Source of the DNA: Parcubacteria group bacterium GW2011_GWA2_50_10b
GTDB lineage: Bacteria; Patescibacteriota; Minisyncoccia; Phycocordibacterales; Zambryskibacteraceae
Assembly (NCBI GenBank): GCA_001004085.1
Contig: LCQJ01000002.1
Location: forward strand, 1 to 18,169
Length of the DNA stretch: 18,169 nt
Direction: 5' to 3'
Part shown: positions 5,178-11,737 of the stretch, piece by piece
Layout of the letters: every line of letters begins with the position of its first letter
How positions within the stretch are numbered: the stretch's first letter is position 1
Notes under the pieces: model-generated
Database searches by the model: none
What the model saw: only the letters and a program-made list of their open reading frames with translations
Told to the model about the DNA's origin: nothing
Made by a program: the position numbers and the translations under genes

Positions 5178-7139
5178 CTACACGTCCAAAACGGCTTTTT
5201 TGGCGTTCGACTGTATAAAAGATTTGCGGCTGGGCACGTCGGAGCCCATGAGGATATCAAAGATGCGGTCCGATTCGCGAGCGTCGTCGACGGTCACTTG
5301 TTTCAAAATTCTTTTGGCCGGGTCCATGGTGGTTTCCCAAAGTTCCTCGGCGTTCATCTCTCCCAGACCTTTGTAGCGCTGGATGTCGCCGGCTTCTTCC
5401 TTCCCTACCAAAGACTCCTTCTCTTTGTCGGAATAAGCGTAGTAGAGATTTTTGCCCATTTTGATTTTGTAAAGTGGCGGCTGGGCGATGTAGACGTAGC
5501 CCGCGTCAATGAGCGGCCGGAAAAATCTATAAAGTAATGTCAAAAGCAGGGTGCGGATGTGGGCGCCGTCGACATCGGCGTCGGTGGCGATGATGATTTT
5601 GTGGTAGCGCAGTTTGGAAATGTCGAAAGTGTCGCCGATGGCGGTGCCGAAAGCAACCACCAAATTTTTAATCTGCTCGGAGGCCAGCATGCGGTCGAGG
5701 CGGGCGCGCTCGATGTTCAAAATCTTGCCGCGTAGCGGCAGAATCGCCTGGATACGACGGTCGCGACCCTGCTTGGCTGTGCCGCCGGCGCTGTCTCCCT
5801 CGACGATGAAGAGTTCGGACTCTTCGGCGGACTTGGACTGGCAGTCGGCGAGTTTCCCCGGAAGCGTCATGCCTTCGAGCGCGCCTTTGCGCAGGACGGA
5901 ATCTTTGGCGGCCTTAGCAGCTTTTCTGGCCTTGAGGGCGAGCACCACTTTCTGAATCATGGCGCGGGCGTCGTCGGGGTTTTCTTCGAGGAAGGCCGAG
6001 AAGGCGTCGCCGAAGACGGTGGTGACCATGCTCTGGGCCTCGACGGAGCCGAGTTTGGCCTTGGTCTGGCCTTCGAACTGGATTTCACGCAGTTTGATGG
6101 AGATGACGGCCGTCAGTCCCTCCTGGACGTCGTCGCCGGTGAAGTTATCCTCCTTTTCGCTCACCAAGTTGTTCTTCCTGGCGTAAGTATTGAGGCTTCT
6201 GGTCAAAGCGGTCTTGAAGCCGGTAACATGGGTGCCACCCTCTGCGGTGTAAATGTTGTTGGCGAAAGGCAGGAGGCGGGAAGAAATGTCGTCGACGTAC
6301 TGGAGGGCCACTTCGACCGTTTCGTAATCATTGCCGTTGGCTTTCTTCTCGACGTAGAAAATATTCTTGTGAACGGGTTTTTGATGTTCGTTCTCGAAGC
6401 GGACCAAGGAGATCAGCCCGCCCTCGAAGCAGAAGGACATACTGGGAAGTTCGAAGTTCGAAGTTCGAAGGTAGAAGGAATCCTCATTAACTTTTTCGAG
6501 ACCACGTGCATCTAAAACGCTGATGCGCAGGCCGCGCACCAGGTAGGCCTGCTGGCGCAGGTGGGTGACGATGCGGTCGAAATCGAAATTGGTATCCGGG
6601 AAAATGGCCGGGTCGGGCTGGAAAGTGATGATAGTGCCGCGTTCCTTTGAACTTCCTAACTTCTTAACTTTCAACTTCGCTTTGCCCTGGCTGTATTCCT
6701 GGACGTAGACGCCGCCGTCACGATGAACTTCGGCACGACAAAAGATGGAGAGGGCATTGACGACCGAGCCGCCGACGCCGTGGAGGCCGCCGGAGACTTT
6801 GTAACCTTCCCCGCCGAATTTGCCGCCGGCGTGGAGTGTCGTCATGATGGTTTCGAGAGCGGAAACTTTGGTCTGTTTATGAATATCAACCGGAATGCCT
6901 CGGCCGTTGTCCGCCACTCTCACTCTGTTGCCCGGGAGAAGGGTAATCTCAATGTCATTGGCGAAGCCGCCCATCGCCTCATCTCGTGAGTTGTCGAAAA
7001 TCTCGGTCACCAGGTGGTGGAGACCGTCGGGGCCCGTGGTGCCGATATACATTCCGGGGCGCTTGCGCACCGGCTCTAAGCCTTCAAGGACGGTAATGGA
7101 CTCCGCGCTGTAGCTCTCTTTTAGCTTCTTTTCCGCCAT
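5178..7139 (-). CDS. gyrB: DNA gyrase subunit B
   Basis: This is the ATP-driven half of DNA gyrase, which introduces negative supercoils. It is 653 aa. The GHKL ATPase shows FDNSRDEA (48-55), DNGRGIP (77-83) and SGGLHGVGGSVVNALS (116-131). The transducer domain follows. The TOPRIM domain has EGDSAGG (447-453) and DADVDG (520-525), and the tail carries QRYKGLGEMN. No long Gram-negative-type insert is present in TOPRIM. ParE cannot be fully excluded by sequence alone, but the tail and the single copy here favour GyrB. Two low-complexity stretches encoded by AAGTT/GAAGTTC repeats occur at about residues 155-165 and 223-232. An extended -10 (TGC TAGAAT) lies 14 nt before ATG 7139. gyrA is not in the window. 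Confidence 0.95.
   Translation of the reverse strand: MAEKKLKESYSAESITVLEGLEPVRKRPGMYIGTTGPDGLHHLVTEIFDNSRDEAMGGFANDIEITLLPGNRVRVADNGRGIPVDIHKQTKVSALETIMTTLHAGGKFGGEGYKVSGGLHGVGGSVVNALSIFCRAEVHRDGGVYVQEYSQGKAKLKVKKLGSSKERGTIITFQPDPAIFPDTNFDFDRIVTHLRQQAYLVRGLRISVLDARGLEKVNEDSFYLRTSNFELPSMSFCFEGGLISLVRFENEHQKPVHKNIFYVEKKANGNDYETVEVALQYVDDISSRLLPFANNIYTAEGGTHVTGFKTALTRSLNTYARKNNLVSEKEDNFTGDDVQEGLTAVISIKLREIQFEGQTKAKLGSVEAQSMVTTVFGDAFSAFLEENPDDARAMIQKVVLALKARKAAKAAKDSVLRKGALEGMTLPGKLADCQSKSAEESELFIVEGDSAGGTAKQGRDRRIQAILPLRGKILNIERARLDRMLASEQIKNLVVAFGTAIGDTFDISKLRYHKIIIATDADVDGAHIRTLLLTLLYRFFRPLIDAGYVYIAQPPLYKIKMGKNLYYAYSDKEKESLVGKEEAGDIQRYKGLGEMNAEELWETTMDPAKRILKQVTVDDARESDRIFDILMGSDVPSRKSFIQSNAKKAVLDV
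6446..6470. repeat. 7-bp tandem repeat inside gyrB
   Basis: GAAGTTC is repeated three times (6446-6466) followed by GAAG. Three units give 21 nt and keep the frame, encoding YLRTSNFEL at about residues 223-231, between the ATPase-core strands and FCFEGG. It looks like an in-frame expansion in a surface loop. Confidence 0.8.
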
Positions 7140-7153
7140 ATTTTGTATACCCT

Positions 7154-7162
7154 ATTCTAGCA
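7154..7162 (-). promoter_or_regulatory. gyrB extended -10 promoter
   Basis: Minus-strand TGC-TAGAAT (7162-7154) fits the extended -10 pattern. The likely transcription start is about 7 nt before the ATG at 7139. No convincing -35 is seen. Confidence 0.45.
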
Positions 7163-7183
7163 TAAATAGAGCCGGAAAGAAAG

Positions 7184-7215
7184 CCAAAAAAGAGCATAAC
7201 CATGCTCTTTTTTGG
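7184..7215 (-). terminator. Terminator after pheS (symmetrical)
   Basis: A perfect 14-bp stem (7184-7197 with 7202-7215) with a 4-nt loop has A6 on one arm and T6 on the other, so it can work in both directions. On the minus strand it ends the pheS transcript just before the gyrB promoter. Confidence 0.85.
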
Positions 7216-7218
7216 GGA

Positions 7219-8355
7219 TTAGACCCGGCGGATTTGGGCCCCGAAATCGGCTTCGGTGCGGCGCTCCAATTCGGCGTGAACTTTATTCACTTCTTCGTTG
7301 GTCAAGGTCCGGTCGAGGTGGCGGTAAGTGATGCGGAAGGTGTAGCTTAACTTCTCCGGTCCGAACTTCTCGGCGTTCTCGTATTTGTCCAAAAGTTCGA
7401 CATTTTCGACCATACTCTCCCCCACTTCACGGATGAGGTCGAAATAATCGTTGGGAATGAAATTTTTCAGCACGATGAAAGAGATGTCTCGCAGCACCGG
7501 CGGGAATTTGGAAACTTCCTGGTATTTGTGGCCCAAGACCAATTGCCTTTTGACACGCTCATCATCGGACCAGAGGAGCCGGATGTCAGGCAGGTCCATC
7601 GAAGCGATGGCCAGGCGCTCGAGGCCGAAGCCGAAAGCCCAACCATTATAAGTTTCAAGTTTGAAGTTTTTAAGGACACTCTTTCGAGGCAGACCCGAAC
7701 CTAGCATCTCAATCCACTGGTCGTTTATGAACGCTTCCATCTCGAAAGAAGGGTCTGTGTACGGGAACTGGTGGTCGTAAAAGCGGAACTCTACGTCATG
7801 GCCGAAAATGCTTCTGGCGATTTCGGAAAGCACGTTTTTGAGGTCATCGGGAGTGACGGTTTGTTTGCTGTCGGGCGCCAGATAGAGCCCGCCCATCTGA
7901 TGGAAGACATTCATGTGCCGGTTATCGATTTCGTCCTTGCGATAAACCTTGCCGTGGCAGAGAGTGCCGAATGACTCGCCTCTCGCTATGCGTGCCTTTA
8001 TTTCCGGATGATTGAGATAGTAATACCAAAAGACGGTGTCATGGGTGCGCAAGACATTTTCCTCGTCGACATAGTAGGTGTCGGACTTGCTTCTGGCCGG
8101 ATGTCCGTCAGGCATATTGAAGAGGTCGAACATAATCGGGGCCGGGATTATTTCCGGCACTTCTATGACATCAAAGCTTTCAAGACTCTTTACCTTTAGT
8201 GTCCGGTCGACAATTTCTTTAAGCGGGCTACCCTCAACTCTTGAAAGGTCTGGTAAGTTAAGAAAGCGCGTGAGTCTCACGGCTTCCGGGTCTTTGCGGT
8301 TTTGAAGCCCTTGTACCAAGGACTTCTCCTCCGGAGATTCAATCCTTATTTGCAT
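7219..8355 (-). CDS. pheS: Single-chain phenylalanyl-tRNA synthetase (PheS + FDX-ACB)
   Basis: This enzyme charges tRNA-Phe with phenylalanine. It is 378 aa. The class II catalytic core shows MPDGHPARSKSDTYYV (about 81-96), LRTHDTVFW, GKVYRKDEIDNRHMNVFHQM (motif 2 region, about 135-154), YTDPSFEMEAF (about 199-209) and motif 3 GFGLERLAI (242-250). After the core, residues about 278-378 form a ferredoxin-fold anticodon-binding (FDX-ACB) domain (YQEVSKFPPVLRDISFIV, then RTLTNEEVN). In ordinary bacterial PheRS that domain ends the separate beta chain; its fusion to the alpha core is the monomeric mitochondrial layout. The N-terminal coiled coil of normal PheS is almost absent. The position after FHQ, usually a conserved Glu in an EG pair, reads MGG. 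No pheT is adjacent. ATG 8355 is 7 nt after TATAAT. Confidence 0.9.
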   Translation of the reverse strand: MQIRIESPEEKSLVQGLQNRKDPEAVRLTRFLNLPDLSRVEGSPLKEIVDRTLKVKSLESFDVIEVPEIIPAPIMFDLFNMPDGHPARSKSDTYYVDEENVLRTHDTVFWYYYLNHPEIKARIARGESFGTLCHGKVYRKDEIDNRHMNVFHQMGGLYLAPDSKQTVTPDDLKNVLSEIARSIFGHDVEFRFYDHQFPYTDPSFEMEAFINDQWIEMLGSGLPRKSVLKNFKLETYNGWAFGFGLERLAIASMDLPDIRLLWSDDERVKRQLVLGHKYQEVSKFPPVLRDISFIVLKNFIPNDYFDLIREVGESMVENVELLDKYENAEKFGPEKLSYTFRITYRHLDRTLTNEEVNKVHAELERRTEADFGAQIRRV

Positions 8356-8362
8356 CTAGAGA

Positions 8363-8391
8363 ATTATACGATAAAGCCCTGCCTTGGTCGA
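8363..8391 (-). promoter_or_regulatory. pheS promoter, probably leaderless transcript
   Basis: Minus-strand -35-like TCGACC (8391-8386), 17 bp, then a perfect TATAAT (8368-8363). Only 7 nt (TCTCTAG) separate it from the ATG, so transcription should begin at or next to the start codon. The region also contains a 6-bp stem (8377-8382 with 8394-8399). Confidence 0.6.
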
Positions 8392-8399
8392 CAGCAGGG

Positions 8400-8428
8400 T
8401 TGAAAATCACTAAATAAACGTCTATAAT
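8400..8428 (+). promoter_or_regulatory. Glycosyltransferase promoter
   Basis: TTGAAA (8400-8405), a 17-bp spacer and TATAAT (8423-8428) lie 17 nt before the ATG at 8446. A short AGGA (about 8432-8435) could serve as ribosome site. It is divergent from the pheS promoter. Confidence 0.7.
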
Positions 8429-8445
8429 CAATAGGATTTCCATCT

Positions 8446-9699
8446 ATGGCCGAACTGCAAAGCATTCTTTTATATTGCTCCCTTTTCGTCTCCCTTTTTT
8501 TCGAGGTGTTCTTGCTTATTACCTACCTGGAAGTGCGCTCCGAACTAAAGCTTGAGGAAGAGCAGTTTATGAAGCCTCGTATAGAGGCCTCATATCCAAC
8601 TGTGACAGTTGTCGTGCCCTGCTTTAATGAAGAAAGGACTGTTAAGGCCACCATTGAGTCCATTCTTAATCTTGACTATCCGAAGGATAAGCTCTCATTA
8701 ATACTGGTAAACGATGGTTCGACAGACGGCACGCTCAAAGCCCTTTCCGGATTTAAAAACTACCCTCAAGTGAGCATCATTGATAAGGAGAACGGCGGCA
8801 AGCATACGGCCGTCAATCTCGCCCTGGAGAACGTCAAAAGCGATTTGGTCGGCTGTCTCGATGCGGATTCATTCGTCATGCCAGAGGCTCTACAAAGAAT
8901 CGTGCCTCATTTCGAAGACGCCTCCGTCATGGCAGTGACACCAAGTATTAAAGTGCACGAACCGAAAAACATTTTGCAATATATTCAGAAGACCGAATAC
9001 AGCTGGAGCATCTTCCTGCGCCGCATGCTCTCGTCGATGGGAGCGCTCTACGTCACACCCGGGCCGTTTTCAATTTTCCGGACCCGGGTTTTCCAAGAGC
9101 TTGGTAATTATCGATACGCGCATATGACCGAGGATATGGAAATGGCTATGCGCATGCAGAAGAACCATTACAAAATCGTCAATTCCCACGGCGCTCATGT
9201 CTATACCGTTACTCCGCACAACATCAAGGACCTGGTTAAACAGCGAGCCCGTTGGACGTACGGCTTTCTCAATAACACCTTTGATTACAGAGGGCTTTTG
9301 CTCAACAAGAGCTATGGTCACTTTGGTATGTTTATCATGCCCATTGCCATCATCTCAATCTTCTCCTCCCTTTTCATGGTTTTAAATGTGTTATGGGGCT
9401 TTATCACCCGCGGGGTTCAAATGTTTACTAGGTATCAGGCAGTCGGGTTCAATTGGAGGTTCTCTGTCCCGTCATTTGATTGGTATTTCATCAACACCGG
9501 AGTACTCTCTATTATCGTTGCTCTGGCAGTCGCTCTGACACTCTTTATTCTTTACTTATCGCTCAAGCTCTCTGACGGCAAATTTAAATTCCACAGAGGC
9601 ATTCTCTATTATCTCTTCCTCTATACCTTCATGGTGCCGCTCTGGCTCGTCAAAGCCCTGTTTGACACGGCATTTAGAAGGAAGGTGTCTTGGAGATAA
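8446..9699 (+). CDS. Membrane family 2 glycosyltransferase
   Basis: This is a 417-aa processive-type GT2 enzyme in the cellulose/chitin/hyaluronan/poly-GlcNAc synthase group. An N-terminal membrane helix (about 6-28) is followed by the GT-A domain: TVVVPCFNEE (about 54-63), LVNDGSTDG (87-95), DAD (139-141, metal/nucleotide-sugar binding), TED (228-230, catalytic base) and QRARW (266-270, acceptor/product site). Three or so C-terminal membrane helices follow (about 291-318, 350-374 and 386-405). It would add sugar from a nucleotide donor to a growing surface polysaccharide while exporting it. The substrate cannot be read from sequence. It is alone on its strand, with its own promoter; no partner deacetylase or export gene is adjacent. 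Confidence 0.92.
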   Translation: MAELQSILLYCSLFVSLFFEVFLLITYLEVRSELKLEEEQFMKPRIEASYPTVTVVVPCFNEERTVKATIESILNLDYPKDKLSLILVNDGSTDGTLKALSGFKNYPQVSIIDKENGGKHTAVNLALENVKSDLVGCLDADSFVMPEALQRIVPHFEDASVMAVTPSIKVHEPKNILQYIQKTEYSWSIFLRRMLSSMGALYVTPGPFSIFRTRVFQELGNYRYAHMTEDMEMAMRMQKNHYKIVNSHGAHVYTVTPHNIKDLVKQRARWTYGFLNNTFDYRGLLLNKSYGHFGMFIMPIAIISIFSSLFMVLNVLWGFITRGVQMFTRYQAVGFNWRFSVPSFDWYFINTGVLSIIVALAVALTLFILYLSLKLSDGKFKFHRGILYYLFLYTFMVPLWLVKALFDTAFRRKVSWR

Positions 9700-9726
9700 A
9701 TGTTTTTCTGTCCTACATTTGCTCCG

Positions 9727-9766
9727 CATACATAATAAGAATACGACCGTTTGCTTATTATGTATG
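9727..9766. repeat. 13-bp perfect hairpin downstream of glycosyltransferase
   Basis: Arms 9727-9739 and 9754-9766 pair perfectly around a 14-nt loop, 27 nt after the GT2 stop. There is no T-run after it in the plus direction, so it is a poor classical terminator. It may be an operator or a 3' stabilising hairpin. Confidence 0.65.
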
Positions 9767-9787
9767 TTCGTAAATTAAAATATAGAA

Positions 9788-9823
9788 ACAAAAATAAGCG
9801 CCGCGGTCTTCTGACCGCGGCGC
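9788..9823 (-). terminator. Terminator of the 108-aa gene (copy 1)
   Basis: A perfect 11-bp GC stem (9823-9813 with 9808-9798, 4-nt loop) is followed on the minus strand by TTATTTTTGTTT. The 26-nt hairpin is identical to the one at 10298-10323. Confidence 0.88.
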
Positions 9824-9845
9824 CCTTGTGTTGTCCTGCTGAACC

Positions 9846-10172
9846 CTACCCGACGATCTTCTCGACCCGGTAAAAAGGACCAGGCCACCACAGGATGTCC
9901 TTGCTTGGCCCATCAAGGGCAATGGCGGCATAGGTCCCATAGGTCCCAGCTCCTCTCACCACCCGGTTCCTGCTTCCATCAGGGGTGAGGAACTCCCCTC
10001 CTGGCGCGAGCTCGCCGAATGTTGACTCCTCCGTTTTCGGCGGCCCGTCGGGGCCCATGCGCCTGATGATCTCGTTGTACAACTCGGTTCGTCCGTCTTG
10101 CCGCCCCTGTACTGTAACGACATACTGACTTAGCAACTCACTTCTCGAGAGATTCCCCAGAGTCATACGCAC
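9846..10172 (-). CDS. Hypothetical protein, 108 aa
   Basis: I do not recognise this protein. It is small and soluble, rich in Gly and Pro, with a helical N-terminus (LSRSELLSQYVVTVQG) and a C-terminal half likely to be beta-rich (GEFLTPDGSRNRVVRG, then TYGTYAAIALDGP). It ends in WWPGPFYRVEKIVG. No signal or membrane segment is seen. The start is GTG at 10172 or ATG at 10166; both follow a strongly purine-rich ribosome site (AAGGAAAGGGGGG). It has its own promoter (10190-10219) and a strong terminator, and sits alone between convergent or divergent neighbours, like the 151-aa gene at 448. A lineage-specific accessory gene is the best guess. Confidence 0.7.
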   Translation of the reverse strand: MRMTLGNLSRSELLSQYVVTVQGRQDGRTELYNEIIRRMGPDGPPKTEESTFGELAPGGEFLTPDGSRNRVVRGAGTYGTYAAIALDGPSKDILWWPGPFYRVEKIVG

Positions 10173-10189
10173 CCCCCTTTCCTTACTCT

Positions 10190-10219
10190 ACAATACAATA
10201 CTTAAAAGGTATTTGTCAA
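10190..10219 (-). promoter_or_regulatory. Promoter of the 108-aa gene
   Basis: Minus-strand perfect TTGACA (10219-10214), an 18-bp spacer and TATTGT (10195-10190). The AAGTATTGTA motif also occurs in the promoter of the 151-aa gene. The rest of 10220-10296 is AT-rich with no gene. Confidence 0.65.
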
Positions 10220-10284
10220 ACTATCAAAATATAATAAGAATCTTAACATTTCTAGCGGTCGCTTAATTTGTTAAGATTCATTTT

Positions 10285-10324
10285 TATAAAGGGAAAGGCG
10301 CCGCGGTCTTCTGACCGCGGCGCC
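10285..10324 (-). terminator. Terminator hairpin (copy 2)
   Basis: A 12-bp stem (10324-10313 with 10308-10297, loop of 4) is followed on the minus strand by a T-rich TTTCCCTTT. Its 26-nt core is identical to copy 1, exactly 500 bp away. It would end transcription coming from the remnant frame at 10353-10445. Confidence 0.75.
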
Positions 10325-10352
10325 CGTCGAGCCCTAGAGTCCGAACTGCCGC

Positions 10353-10445
10353 TCATGGCCGGCTCTCGTAACTGCTGATGATTTCATAGACCCTCACTTC
10401 CTCTTTCCGCTTGATAATGTAAATTATGTTTGGTACTCTGTCAAT
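10353..10445 (-). pseudogene. Possible 3' gene remnant, unknown family
   Basis: A 30-residue open frame without a normal start reads protein-like (VPNIIYIIKRKEEVRVYEII, then SSYESRP) and ends at TGA 10353, 29 nt before the terminator hairpin. Upstream it is cut by a TAG (10446-10448) and by the start of the opposite thioredoxin-like gene. It looks like the tail of a lost small gene that kept its terminator. It could also be a chance frame. Confidence 0.25.
10411..10439 (+). promoter_or_regulatory. Promoter of thioredoxin-like gene
   Basis: TTGATA (10411-10416), a 17-bp spacer and TACTCT (10434-10439) end 12 nt before the ATG at 10452, giving a very short leader. No Shine-Dalgarno is visible. 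Confidence 0.45.
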
Positions 10446-10451
10446 CTATCT

Positions 10452-11132
10452 ATGGTTGATTCAAGGAAGTATTTAGTCGCCTTTTTCATTACCGGACTCA
10501 TCTTCGGGACCGCTATTATTGCCAGCAATTTATTGGGAGATAAAAAGGTGGAGGACGTACGCGCTATCGAGAATCGCGTAGCGCTCGACATACTCTCCTC
10601 TGAAACCCAGTTTGCTCTTCTGGCTGAGACTTCCTGCCGCGATATCGGACCGGGGCTCCTTTCCAAAGAGCTCGGGCCATTGGGAGAGAAACTTTCCTTT
10701 GCCGAAGACCAGACCGGCTTTAATAACGAAGATGTTGATTCCTTGAAGCGCTCATACTTCCTTCTTGAGATTAAGGACTATCTTTTGATGAAGCGCTTGA
10801 CGGAGAAGTGCAATCAAAAGACTTTCTTCATCCTTTATTTCTACTCCACTCGGGACAAGTGCGAGGACTGCGAGAAGATGGGCTATGTGCTCACGGCCCT
10901 GCGCGACAAATATCCGGAACTGCGCGTTTATTCTTTCGATTATAATTACGACCTGGGCGCCATCTCGACCCTCACTTCCATTTATAAAGTTAAACCAGAC
11001 CTGCCGGCGCTGATCATCAACGGCCAACCGTATTACGGCTTTAAAACTGTCGAAGAGCTCGAGGCCAAAGTCCCGGCCATCAAACTCCTAAAGACCGCCA
11101 CAAGCACCGCCACAACGACTCCAGACCGGTAA
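10452..11132 (+). CDS. Membrane-anchored thioredoxin-like protein
   Basis: This 226-aa protein has one N-terminal membrane helix (about residues 8-27). A charged linker and helical region follow. Then comes a thioredoxin-like domain with the strand TFFILYFYS (about 124-132), the redox motif CEDC (137-140), and a Pro (P185) in KPDLPALIING placed like the cis-Pro of thioredoxins. The C-terminus is a low-complexity Thr/Ala tail. Facing outward, it would act in disulfide exchange or cysteine handling of exported proteins. The exact partner is unknown, and no DsbB/VKOR or CcdA gene is in the window. It is convergent with the HNH gene, with only 1 bp between stop codons and no terminator visible between them. 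Confidence 0.75.
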   Translation: MVDSRKYLVAFFITGLIFGTAIIASNLLGDKKVEDVRAIENRVALDILSSETQFALLAETSCRDIGPGLLSKELGPLGEKLSFAEDQTGFNNEDVDSLKRSYFLLEIKDYLLMKRLTEKCNQKTFFILYFYSTRDKCEDCEKMGYVLTALRDKYPELRVYSFDYNYDLGAISTLTSIYKVKPDLPALIINGQPYYGFKTVEELEAKVPAIKLLKTATSTATTTPDR

Positions 11133-11133
11133 G

Positions 11134-11571
11134 TTAGACCGTAATTTTCCCCGCATTTTTAATATACTTGTTCATTCTCCACTTCCTACCTTTTCCTCTA
11201 TTCATATTCTTATAAAAAGGAGTAAGAGCATGACAGTTCGGGCATATTAATCGTAAGTTATTCTCCACATTATTTTCTGAGTTTCCGTCGATATGGTCGA
11301 TTTCTAGAGGGGCTATGCCTGTGATTGGATGTTTTTTATCCCAGCCACATACGCAGCATTTATTCTTAAATTTTTCAACCAAATATATCTTTAAATGCTT
11401 AGAAAAATTTCTTGCCGTTATGCCTATATTCCCATCTACTTTTCCATTTTTCCAATTCTCGACCCACCATATATGCTGATATATCATCTGGCATTTGTTG
11501 GAACAGAATTTTATCTTGTGCCGTTCTAACAAAGGAGACTTGCAGCCATTACAAAATTTCTCAATTTTCAT
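11134..11571 (-). CDS. HNH endonuclease with N-terminal zinc finger
   Basis: This 145-aa protein has a zinc-binding knuckle at the N-terminus (C7, C10, C23, C27: CNGC and CSNKC). A second Cys pair is in CCVCGW (about 72-75), and the HNH core is LEIDHIDGNSENNVENNLRL (His 93) with CPNCH (110-114). This is the phage/mobile-type HNH family that nicks or cuts DNA. It is visibly AT-richer than its neighbours and sits right after tRNA-Thr, suggesting recent acquisition. No intron, terminase or integrase is seen with it, so it looks like a free-standing gene. ATG 11571 is 6 nt after an extended -10. Confidence 0.87.
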   Translation of the reverse strand: MKIEKFCNGCKSPLLERHKIKFCSNKCQMIYQHIWWVENWKNGKVDGNIGITARNFSKHLKIYLVEKFKNKCCVCGWDKKHPITGIAPLEIDHIDGNSENNVENNLRLICPNCHALTPFYKNMNRGKGRKWRMNKYIKNAGKITV

Positions 11572-11577
11572 GATTAA

Positions 11578-11586
11578 ATTATACCA
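11578..11586 (-). promoter_or_regulatory. HNH gene extended -10, leaderless
   Basis: Minus-strand TGG-TATAAT (11586-11578) is a perfect extended -10, and only 6 nt (TTAATC) precede the ATG. No good -35 is seen. A CTAC-N4-GTAG hairpin lies just upstream (11610-11621). Confidence 0.6.
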
Positions 11587-11621
11587 CTAAATACCGGTAT
11601 ATAACGGTCTACTATGGTAGT

Positions 11622-11697
11622 TGGAGCCGAGGACAGGATTTGCACCTGCGACCGGCCGATTACAAATCGGCTGCTCTACTAACTGAGCTACCTCGGC
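11622..11697 (-). tRNA. tRNA-Thr (anticodon TGT)
   Basis: A 76-nt cloverleaf with encoded CCA. The acceptor is GCCGAGG/CCTCGGC, the D-stem GCTC/GAGC, the anticodon stem GCCGA/TCGGC with loop TTTGTAA (anticodon TGT), and the T-stem GCAGG/CCTGT. The T-loop reads TGCAAAT, so position 55 is G instead of the usual T. The first T-stem pair is G-T. Confidence 0.96.
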
Positions 11698-11706
11698 AAT
11701 TGTATT

Positions 11707-11734
11707 AGTGTACCTTTTGTCTCTCTTGAGGCAA
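11707..11734 (-). promoter_or_regulatory. tRNA-Thr promoter
   Basis: Minus-strand TTGCCT (11734-11729), a 16-bp spacer and TACACT (11712-11707) place the transcript start within a few bases of the mature tRNA 5' end. Confidence 0.5.
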
Positions 11735-11737
11735 GTT

